Assembly (NCBI GenBank): GCA_039881045.1
Contig: JAYWVB010000055.1
Location: 62,001-126,000 of the forward strand
DNA: 64,000 nucleotides
Source: Chaetomium olivaceum
Taxonomy: Eukaryota > Ascomycota > Sordariomycetes > Sordariales > Chaetomiaceae
Direction: 5' to 3'
In this document: positions 23,401-32,910 of the stretch, one piece after another
Numbering within the stretch: the stretch's first letter is position 1
Layout of the letters: each line of letters starts with the position of its first letter
Translations under genes and position numbers: made by a program
The notes under the pieces: generated by a model
What the model was told of the DNA's origin: nothing
Databases searched by the model: none
Seen by the model: the letters and a program-made list of their open reading frames with translations, nothing else

Positions 23401-24393
23401 AAACAACAACCAGCACTACCAATCATAGCTTAACGGGTCCGCCCAGAAGAATTCTGGGGCTCCCCCAGGTTATTCGAGGCGGGTTCGGGGGCGTGATATC
23501 TTCCCGCCGCCCAGAGGCACTGCCCAGGCTTGCCAGGCTCTACGTGAATACACAGTAGGGTCGAATAACACCATCCGGTTTCCCCAACGACGTTCCCAGC
23601 ACCAAGCAGGTTTCCTGTTGCCCGTCTCGGTTTAGCTTGAACCGCGCCTTGGCTCGGGTCGTTGTTCGATCTCCCAGCTCAACCCCCACACTCGGCATCC
23701 GCTGATCCAGCACCAATCCCTGCTCCCCGCTGGGCCCAGGCAAGGGGGCACCCCGGATTTGAGAGCCTGGCCCGTTCTGGAGCCCGCACTGTGCGCAGGT
23801 ACTCGGTGCGCCAAGGACAACGACGGCTCCAGCACCCTTGTCGACGACAAGAAGGCGGGCGCGGCGACTTCGCCTTCCGCCCAAACTTTGTGTGGGCGTT
23901 GATGTCCCTGAGAACTCGTCGGGGGTCGACCGTGAGAAAGTACCAGAGTACTTTGGGAAGAACAAGTCGTGAGGTAGTCCTTGTCGCGCGCCGGCGCCAT
24001 CTTCGGCTCAAGTTTCCAGCGAGCTTCCCTTCGCGTAAAACGCCACCGCTGGTTCCATCCAAAGGGGGTCCAACGCAACAGGAAAAAGAAAATACGCCGG
24101 TACACGACTTCGCACCTTGGGGCATCGGACCTTGCCATCCATGACGGCCATTCCCTGTCTTAAACTTTCTGACCCCTGTCTTTGGGACTGCCCTTCAACA
24201 TGTCCGTCATTCCACCTTTGAGAGTCGTCTTGTATACAAATACGCTCTCCTTCCCCCCCCAATTCCCAACATTGTCTCCCTCATCCTTCATACCACCTAT
24301 CACCAGCCCTTCCAAGCATCATTAGCTCCTCTCTTGTCCACACCTACTCAACGAACCGTCGCCAACCATCCTTATCTCACTCTTGTCATCCAC
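17486..24393. other. 6.9-kb gene-poor stretch
   Basis: No open frame here shows a family motif, membrane pattern or spliceable conserved protein. Frames up to ~170 codons occur on both strands and overlap each other, as expected by chance at this base composition. Visible features are CACGCAG-type short repeats near 17800-17870, an A-run at 17941-17950, GTGAGTGGGT repeats at 20895-20930, a (GTT)n run at about 22460-22487 and a repeated AGTGTGGAAA-type motif near 22222-22250. The last ~200 bp (CT-rich, tccctcatccttcatacc) are probably promoter/leader of the aldolase gene. Confidence 0.4.
22459..22488. repeat. (GTT)n microsatellite
   Basis: About nine uninterrupted GTT units inside the gene-poor region. 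No coding role is apparent. Confidence 0.85.
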
Positions 24394-25531
24394 CATGTCT
24401 CCTCACAACGACGCTCCCTCTCCCAGCGGCAGCTACACGGCCGGCTTCAACAGAATGCAATACCCTTCCACAGTCACCTCCAGCCTCATGACAGGGCACC
24501 TCAACACCATGGAACCCCACTCTCCCCTCAGCAGCTCGTACAGCACCACCTCAGAAAGCTCAGACTTCCACATGAACCGACCGCTCGTGCCCGGTGTCTA
24601 CGTGCCGACCATGTGCTTCTTCGAGGAAGACACCGAGGATGTTGACACGGACGCCATTGCGAGCCACGCGGTCCGCCTCGCCCGCGCTGGCGTCACCGGT
24701 CTGGCCACCCAGGGCTCCAACGGCGAAGCCGTCCACCTCACACACTCGGAACGCCAGCTCGTGACCGCCACCACCCGCAAGGCCCTCAACGAGTCCGGCT
24801 ACGCACACATGCCCATCATCGTCGGCTGCGGTTCGCAGAGCACGCGCGAGACGATCCAGCTCTGCCGCGAAGCCTGGGAAGCAGGCGGCGACTACGCCCT
24901 CGTGCTCCCGCCCTCGTACTACGCCACGCTCTTCGCCCCCGCCTCGGAGACCATCACCTCTTTCTTCACCGCCGTGGCTGACGCCTCGCCCATCCCGCTC
25001 ATCATCTACAACTTCCCCGGCGCCGTCGGCGGCCTCGACCTCAACTCGGACATCATCGTCCGCCTCGCAGAACACCCCAATATCGTCGGCGTCAAGCTGA
25101 CCTGCGGCAACACGGGCAAGCTCAACCGGGTCGCAGCAGCCACGCGCAAGCTCGCGGGCCCCGCCTACAACCCGGCCAAGCCGGACTTCCTCGTGCTGGC
25201 AGGCTCAGCCGACTTCACGGTGCAGTCGCTCGTCGCGGGCGGGCACGGCATCCTCGCGGGGCTGGCCAATATCGCGCCCAAGGCCTGCATCCGCACCATG
25301 GAGCTGTACGGCCAGGGCAAGCTGGCCGAGGCCCAGGCCATGCAGGAGGTGGTCGCCCAGGGCGACTGGACCGCCATCCAGGGCGGCGTCGTCGGCGTCA
25401 AGTCGGGCCTACAAGGGTGGATGGGTTACGGCGGCAATGCGCGCAGCCCGCTACCACGCCCCAGCGTCGAGCAGGCGCGCCAGTGGAAGGAGGGGTTCAG
25501 GGACCTTGTTCTGCTGGAGAAGAGTCTTTGA
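24394..25531 (+). CDS. DapA-family class I aldolase (2-keto-3-deoxy-sugar-acid or 4-hydroxy-2-oxoglutarate type), copy 1
   Basis: Intronless, 378 residues. The start at 24394 (MSPHNDAPSPSG) is preferred over non-ATG codons upstream. The first ~60 residues are Ser/Pro-rich and not part of the fold. The TIM barrel then shows GVYVPTMCFFEE, the pyruvate-binding loop TQGSNGEAVHLT, VLPPSYYATLF, the catalytic tyrosine in IIYNFPGAVGG (about Tyr205) and the Schiff-base lysine in GVKLTCGNTGK (about Lys234). Proteins of this family make or split 2-oxo acids through a lysine-pyruvate imine. Fungal members include 2-keto-3-deoxy-L-galactonate aldolase of pectin breakdown and 4-hydroxy-2-oxoglutarate aldolase, while true dihydrodipicolinate synthase is not expected in fungi that make lysine through aminoadipate. 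The substrate cannot be read from the sequence. A second member lies at 52.8-53.8 kb on the other strand. Confidence 0.9.
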
Positions 25532-28513
25532 GAGAGGAAGGGGTTTTTTTTTTGAGAACGCGGTGAAATGACTTTGGGACGCTTTACTTAGTGTTTTGGG
25601 TTTCATGGCATGGGAAAAAGCCCGCCCGTGCATCATTGGGGGCCCGGGGGGACAAGGGCAGGGGACGGGGACGGGGCCGGGGATGGGGATGGGGATGAGG
25701 GGAATAACGGACACGGACCGGACACGGACAAACATACTGCGGCGTTTCGTGATGGAAATCATGGAATAAGGGGAAACAAAAGAGATAGAGATGTCCTATC
25801 TCTCGGCGTTGTGGGACCAAAAACCAAACGGAAACATGGGTTTCAAAGGCTTAACTAGTATTTTATTCTAATGCACACCTCTCTTCATCATCACATTTGC
25901 GTCTCTCTTTAGGACTGGGCAGCTGCCGGATGGCACAACAACAGAAACGGCGGAAGCACTCTGCTCCAAGAAACTGGGAAACCCCATCTGCCCGAGCCTT
26001 GTGTACTCACTCGGTTGTGCTGATGCCAGTAAGGCGACTTGTTTGCCTCGGCCCCCCAAGGAACGAACAAACATTGATCGTCTCACTTACACACAAAACA
26101 CAAAGGTATGACCTGACGGGCTTGCGAGGCAGCCTACTTTCAGTGTACATACATACATGCATACACAAAGCACGCGAGCGAGCCTCGACCGTTGCGAAGC
26201 CGGCGGCGGGCGGGCGGGCGGGCGTTCGTTCGTTTCGAGACGAGCATGTGCGCGGTATTCTTAGGTCTTTTTTCTCTCTTTCTCTCTCTCCCCATCTCTC
26301 TCGTCGTCGTGCAGTAGCAGCAGCGAGAGCCCAAACCAACACACCCCTGCAGCCTTTGGGTAGCATCACAGCACGATCGTCGGTTGTCCCCCAAATCTGT
26401 CTGCCATGGCGCAGCCTGGCTGGTTGGCCAGCCAGCCAGCTCTTTTTCCCCTTGCGCGCGCGTGTGTGTGTGTGTGTGTGGTGAGTGTGAGTGAGTGAGA
26501 GAGAGAGGAAGGCCATGTTTGCTCCACATTGTACATACATACCTACCTTGCGAAGGGGGGGGGCTTTGGAAGCGTGCAAGTTGCTGACTGACAAGGGAGG
26601 GTGCCGCAAAAAAAATACCGACACAGTACACTACACACAACGACGACTGGGCTCCCTCCCCGGTCTCGCTCCGGCTTTGCGCTCCTCCCTGGCGTCCAGC
26701 CACTCCGCTCTGATACGGTGAAGCGAGGTGCCACGTCTCGCCCGGGTCTCTCTTGTGGGAGCCGGGTCGCCCGATGTGGGCTGTTTTCGGTTCCCGGAAC
26801 CTGGGCCGGGGTGCGCCACGGCGCCCGTAGGGAGTGGAGTGTCAAGTGTCGGTACATCCGTATCCGGGCATGTACATGTACATCCTTGCTCAGTCGGGAA
26901 CCTGCTCACACGGTGGTCGAGGTACCTTGGCCCGCGTGATTTTGGGGGAGGGGGAGGGGGGGGAAGCAGGGAAAAGACCCAGTAAGGGGGGTGAAGAACC
27001 GCACAGCCGGGTTAGGCGCGATTGGAGGACGGGACTTCCCCTCTGGCGGACAGTTCCGGTCTTGGGAACCCCCCTTGTTTTCTGTTGGCTGCGGCGGCAA
27101 GCTTCCAGGTTCCCATCAAAACATGCCCCTGTCGTCAACATCATCGCCGATGGGCGGAGCAGGGCGACGGGACTGGGCCTGACAGGTGGGGGTTCTTCAG
27201 CAGAGAGGCTCCCAGGGAGTGAGTGTTTCGAGTATTGGAAGTTGGAAGTCGCTTTCCGAAGGCAGACCACGCAACGCACTCTCTCAAGCCCAGATGAGAA
27301 TACAAAGTGCGACCACTACCTAAACACCATTGTTGCACGCCGATAATTACGGACAGATGGGATGTAACGACACCAGAGTTCTAGAGTTCCAGAGTTCTCG
27401 AATTCCAGAACCCCGACCAGAAATTCGCAAGCTGCCCGATTCTGAATCGTTCGTCCATTGTTGGTCCGGGAAAAGGTGCAGTGCAGAATGGTCTCGTGGC
27501 GCAAGCTTTAATGCAGACTGTGACTCGACCGTGGTTTCTTGGTTTCTTCCTCTAATTCTTGTCCAGTTTTCATCGGTCCGAGTCCAGTTCCTTCAACACA
27601 CAACACAGCGAGTTAGCCGAGGCAGGCACCATGTTTCCCAGCTCGTGGGTCGAGACCCGGACTAAACTGAGCAGCAGTAACGATGCAGGAAGGTGCAAAC
27701 ATGAACCCCCACGTCTAGGCAACATGGGATGGGATGGAGCGAGCGAACTCCATGAACAAAAAAAAAAAAAAAGATTGAAAAAAATTGAATGGAGCTTGGC
27801 AAACTGCAGTACCCGACTGCTTTTGGGACCATGTTAATCCCGACAGGAATCGAGACTTCTGGACCAAACATGGAAGACACTGTTACTCTTACCGCCTGTT
27901 TCCTCCACCAGCACCGTGGCCGCCCCAACCCCGTCGGATGACGACTAAGATACCTTACGTACCAAGTTGTGTGTACATGTCCATCCATTATTGCGCGCAG
28001 CTCACGCCGCCCTGGAACATCGGAAGCCTGAAAGTCTGGAAGCCTGGAAGCCATTCTACCCCCCACCAAATCTGCAGCCCATGCTGCAGACTACTGTGCA
28101 ACTGGTTACTGGGTAGCTTTTTCATGTCTCGATCATGACCTCGGCAAAATGAAGCATCACGGCTTCTTCGGTTTCGGGCGGGCGGATCAAGAGGCGGAAC
28201 GCTCGAGATAGTCGGGTATGTTACAATGCCAGTCAGTGTTCAACGAGGCCCCAGCCGTTCACTGCTAAAAAGCCCTGTGTTCAAGGGTCACAGAGTTCGT
28301 CATATCGTTACAAATGGCCTTGCGGAAATGGGACTCGGTGATTGCGAAACCCAGAACCCGTCCAGCAACTTTCCGTGCTGATAAAATGGCCAGACCGTTT
28401 ATCACCGGTCCGTCACGCTGGCATCGTGCGTGCTTTCTGACCCCCGCTCTCCTCATCGACCCCCAATTTATGCCTGACAAGGCCTATAGCGCCGGCGGAT
28501 ATCACGGTGCAAT
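25532..28513. other. 3-kb intergenic region with several simple repeats
   Basis: No gene recognised. It holds G-rich GGGGAC/GGGGAT repeats (25650-25700), a GGGC run (26204-26225), a CT-rich tract (26270-26300), (GT)n and GAGT/GAGA repeats (26460-26510) and a run of 15 A at 27758-27772. Frames up to ~205 codons on both strands overlap these repeats and lack family features. Confidence 0.4.
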
Positions 28514-30686
28514 ATGTGGAGAGCTGCAATCTGCGTCACCGCAGCTCTCTCATGGGCGGGGGTTCAGTCAGCGCCTGCCCCTACGGCTACCCCTTTCCCT
28601 GTGGTCGGCGCCAGAACGGGCATCAACAAAAACACCGGGCAGACACCGGCAAGACTCAATATCAACACGCTATGGGCACGGGGAGGGCCGCAGTGGTAAC
28701 GCCCGCCCGCCCGCCCGCCCGCGCCAGTCAGGCTGACGAACAGTACAATCTAATTTGCTCACAGGGATCTCTACGTACTCGCTCTAGCCGAGCTCCAGGC
28801 CATGAACGAAACCGATGAGCTTTCCTACTTTGGAATCACTGGTATTGATGCATACCCCTTGCGTGGGCACTTCCCCAACCGGTTAATCACCTACTAACAA
28901 TCCACCAGGAATTCATGGATTCCCTCACAGTGCGTGGAACGGCGTCGGCCATGTAGACGGTGCCCCTAACTCGGGATTTTGTCCTCACGGTGTATGTGTG
29001 CCTGATGCCTGATATGCCGTCCCTTGACGACCCTCCGGCTGACCATTGGCGTCAAGGACCTTCTCTTCGTTACCTGGCACCGGCCATACGTGGCACTCTT
29101 TGAGGTTTTAGGGACAGCCCTTGCACATGGTTGATCGACGACTAATATCCTCGCAGCAAGTTTTGGTCTCTCACGCCGTGAGGATCGCGGGCGAGTACCC
29201 TCCGAACCTCCAACCCGAGTATGTAGGAGCAGCTCAGGCCTTACGACAGCCTTACTGGGACTGGGCGCCGATTCCACTCTGCCTCCCGCCACTTATGCAA
29301 TCAATGTCACTGTCAGAGCCCTTGTGGCGTGATAGAAATGGCCAATCCTTTGCGCGGCTATCACTTTCAGCAGCTGCCCCTCGAGTCGAGTTTCGGCGGC
29401 TTCCTCGCGACGTACCCCCAAACCATCAGGTGTCTCGGCAAAGGGGATCTTCTGAGCAACATTACGGCATCCAATGAAGCCATGGTCTTGGCAGCGAAGG
29501 ACCTGACCACCGATGTTGTAAGTCAGCCAACAAGAATCCTCGTCTTGGGAGGGCCGTTAGGCCCGCGGTTGCCCCGTGAACGTTTTGACCGCGGCTAACG
29601 AGGGATAGTATGATATCTTTGCGAGAGAAAGAACCTTTGACAACTCCGGCTGGCGCGTTTCAAGCCTCGAGTTTCCCCACAACTTGGTTCATGCACTGTC
29701 GGTCTGCAATGGGACGTTTTCGGACATCAACTGGGCGGCCTTCGACCCCTTGTTGTAGGTTGTTCAACCCCAAACCTGGGGACATCCATGCTGACACCGA
29801 GTAGCATGTTGCACCACTGCAACCTTGACCGGCTCGTTGCGATGTGGCAGGTGATTCACTACGAAGAGGACATGTTCACCAACCAAGCAACGTCTACCGG
29901 CCAGTACGGAACCATCGAGAGCAGCATTGTCACGGCAGACAGCCCCCTGAAGCCCTTCTTCGACGAGGACATGAACTTCCTTACGAGTAAATCCGTCAGG
30001 AATATCACCATCTTTGGGTACACATACCCCGAAATGCCCGATTGGAGGATGTCGCCCGAGGCGCGTGCCAGTTACGCCAGGGCGCAAATAAACTCGTTGT
30101 ATGGACGAGAGGACGGCCGTGTCAGCCAACCACACGCTCTGAACGGGGTAGAATATCCCATGAGCAGGAGCTACTACACGGCAGAAATCACGGTCGACAG
30201 GGGCGAGATACCCCTTCCAGCGATATTATGTCTTGCGGTCGCCAAGTCGGTCGTTGGGCGCATGTCCTTGCTTTCCATGCCCCGTACGGGGGTGGCCTCA
30301 GTCAGCCTGCCACTCCGAGAGGTGCTCATTGGGAATCACAGTATGAGGGATTTGCCCGCGGAAAAGGTGGTTTTGTTTCTTCAGGAGGAGATGACTGCCG
30401 AGATACGAAGAGTAAGTTCCTTCTACACAATCCCCTCCCCTCCCCTCCACCACCCCTCGTTCCCGGGAACGCATGAGGCCGAATTGGGCGCGACTTTCAA
30501 ATGATACCGGGCCCTTACTAATACTACTTACAGAGCGATGGCCGCCAGGTACCAGTCACCGCAGTGCCCAGCCTGCATATCCAGATCACGAGCATGGAGT
30601 ACATACCGCGGGTGAATGACTCAAGTTTCCCCGTCTTTGGGAATGCCCAGAGATGGCCGGTCCAGGTGCGCCAGCATCAGCATTGA
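28514..30686 (+). CDS. Secreted tyrosinase (type-3 copper monophenol oxidase), two frameshifts in exon 5
   Basis: Eight exons: 28514-28695, 28765-28841, 28909-28991, 29057-29104, 29157-29517, 29609-29754, 29805-30411, 30534-30686, giving ~551 residues after correction. A signal peptide (MWRAAICVTAALSWAGVQS) precedes the mature protein. CuA histidines lie in GIHGFPHSAWNG, FCPHG (with the cysteine usually thioether-linked to the next-but-one histidine) and VTWHRPYVALFE. YWDWA follows. CuB histidines lie in FPHNLVHALSVCNG and FMLHHCNLDRLVAMW. The C-terminal shielding domain follows. The enzyme oxidises phenols to quinones, feeding melanin or other brown pigments. In exon 5 the frame breaks near 29270 (GGGCGCCGA, after YWDW) and 29322 (GAGCCCTTG); each is repaired by one extra base, restoring DSTLPPATYAINVTVRA-PCGVIEMANPL. 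All copper ligands survive, so the breaks may be sequence errors. If real, the protein would lack CuB. Confidence 0.88.
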
Positions 30687-32799
30687 TGGTGTTGTCAGGC
30701 GTCAATTTCTTGCTGTTGTGCTACCGCATGGGTAGGCTTCTGTGTTTTTTCTTTGATGCGCTCGTTTAGAAAGGGCTGTCCTTGTTCCGGGTTGGTCCAT
30801 GCCTGGGGTGTCCTGTGTAACGGCGGGCAGCTCACGCTACCAAGAACTGGGTTGAGGGGCTTGGTCACGGTGTGAGAAGTGGCGTGATGGCGAGTGATTT
30901 TGCTGTTTGCAGTCGTTGCTTATGGAGTTGTTGGTGGAATTTGTCATGGAATGGGCAGTGTAGATGGGGGAAGTAACTAATATGGAAGGGGGGGGCGGGG
31001 CGGGTTCGTTATGATGCAAACCCCCACGGTTACTTCCTGGGGTATCATACTGGAACGGCGATCGGATACTTCCTGATGCCTTGAGATTTAACAACCATCA
31101 ATGCTGCTCTTGGCGTAGGGCTGTAATGCAATGTCCATGTTAAGTGCTACTGCTTCCTTTGTGGTGTTGCCTTGGAAGAGGATGAGGAGTCGGGTCTCAA
31201 GGACGATTGGAGAATCGTTTGGCCCTCGGTGTCCAGGTTCTGGTTATGTTTGCGAGGTAAGTTAGCATGTCACGGAAACAAGAAGTGTACTTACAATAGT
31301 GAAGTTGACCAATATACCCAGATGCACTGTCACCATTGCCCAACCTCAACCTCGCTTAGCATGAGGTGAAGCTTGTCATCAATGCCCCTTGGAATAGCCA
31401 TCGTAGGGGTATTCAGTGTGTTAGAAACCTAATAACCTTACTCTCTCTGTTGATGCTATCCCGATATCTGACTGGAACTGCTTAGAGGAGGGGAGGGGGG
31501 CAGCTGCCGGACTACGATACCCACAACCACACCCTTTCGAAAGGGAGAAGCTTCCAGAAGAGCCATAGTCGTTGAAACAGTTCCCTCCCAAAGTGGTGAG
31601 CACTGTCGTTGCCATCGTGACCAAGATGAAAAAGCATATAAGCGTCGTGCCCCTTAGTAACACTGCTCCAGGACACGCCGCTCGACGTGAACGAAACATT
31701 ATCCACCAGCAGCCTTGGGCACAACTAGAAAGGAAAGGGGGAGGGCATCATGAGCCAGCTAGCTAGCCAGCTAGCCAGCCAGCACTGCTGAGCCGCTGGC
31801 CCCCTTCCCAACCGTCCCCGATCCGCGGATATTCCATCTCGGTTATGGCATCCACTTGAACCAACAACCCCCGAAACCCGGCGGCTCGCACCAACACAAC
31901 AGACAGGTCAAGATCCACACAACTGGCTCGACGCAACACCGGAGCGGTGTGTGAGTGAGTGAGTGCGCGTATCACAACGTCAAACGGAATCAACACCCGA
32001 GTTGAGAAGGCAAGCCCCCGAACAGCTCAGCTCGGTGGGAAGCGGTGTGAAAAGCATCCAACACCACCGGCGGAAGAGGCCGAAACGCGCAAGCAACCCC
32101 CCCCCCCCCCCCCTTTTTCCATCTCGGACCCGAAAGCTTTTTTTTTTCTTTTTCCCCAACAATCCGTGAGAAACCGGACACTTCAGCAACATCCCTGAAC
32201 AAAAGGCCGGAGTTCGGCGGAGCTCGAACGAATCGCACGGACGGCCCCCGGGGTGGACGTTTTAGGTAGGTGGTTGGTGCCGGAGCGCCAAGACGGGGTG
32301 CCGGATACCTATGGGGACCGGAGGAAGCTTCGGGAGTTTGTTGGTCTGTTTCGGATGTTGGTAAGGTATGTACAGAGTTAGTTAGGGCAGATAAAAGCTT
32401 GCATATGCATCTGGTGCCGGCGTTGCAGCGGTTTGGAGATCGGGGTGTCCCTGTTCTGTTCCTCGTCGGCTTATGTTGGGAGTTGGTTAGTTAGTTGGCT
32501 CGGGTGTGTGATGGGTTGGTGAGAGACAGTGACAATGCGCTGGCGGCCATGCCATGCGGGAGGGTTGTCTCAGGGTGGGGGTTTTCACCGCTAGGTGGTT
32601 GGCGGCTGCTGTTAACAACAATGATACCCATCGCGCTCGAATACTGGAATGGGCACGTAGCGTTTGACTGAGATGGAATGGAGCAAGTCGAAAACATTGG
32701 TGTTGTTGCGTGGTTCTGATGCCAAGCATTACCTTGATATAGGGCGGTGGCGGGTCTCCTGCCAACCAACCGGCTACGGTGGATGATCACATCCACAAG
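30687..32799. other. Intergenic region
   Basis: About 2.1 kb with no gene recognised. A run of 17 C lies at 32097-32113, followed closely by T-runs. (AGCC)n repeats occur near 31759-31780. A minus-strand frame at 31421-31699 has one hydrophobic stretch but no other support. Confidence 0.4.
32097..32113. repeat. Poly-C run of 17
   Basis: Seventeen consecutive C on the plus strand. Such a run is unstable in replication and difficult to sequence, so its length should be treated as approximate. Confidence 0.9.
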
Positions 32800-32896
32800 T
32801 CTTCCGTAGTATAGTGGTCAGTATGTGAGCTTGTCAATGTTGGCAATCTCCTTCATAACAACGCTCGAGACCCGGGTTCAATTCCCGGCGGGAGAG
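32800..32896 (+). tRNA. tRNA-Asp (GTC) with a 25-nt intron
   Basis: The 5' exon is 32800-32836, the intron 32837-32861 and the 3' exon 32862-32896. The acceptor stem pairs TCTTCCG with CGGGAGA (one G-T pair) and the discriminator is G. The D arm is GTAT-AGTGGTCA-GTAT. The anticodon stem TGAGC pairs with GCTCG around the loop TTGTCAC, so the anticodon is GTC (Asp). The T arm is CCGGG-TTCAATT-CCCGG. The intron begins one base 3' of the anticodon (after position 37), the canonical eukaryotic site. Intron bases TGGCAA (32841-32846) can pair with TTGTCA of the loop with one wobble, as expected for an unspliced precursor. A T-run at about 32904-32909 would end RNA polymerase III transcription. CCA is not encoded. 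Confidence 0.94.
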
Positions 32897-32902
32897 ACCT
32901 TA

Positions 32903-32910
32903 TCTTTTTC
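32903..32910 (+). terminator. Poly-T RNA polymerase III terminator of tRNA-Asp
   Basis: A run of five T (atctttttcc) starts about 8 bases after the mature 3' end of the tRNA. This is the normal position and form of a Pol III terminator. Confidence 0.7.

Noticed and set aside
31421..31699. Possible small secreted or membrane protein (92 codons, minus)
   Set aside because: One hydrophobic stretch but no signal-peptide layout at the start, no cysteine pattern of an effector, and no splice or promoter support.
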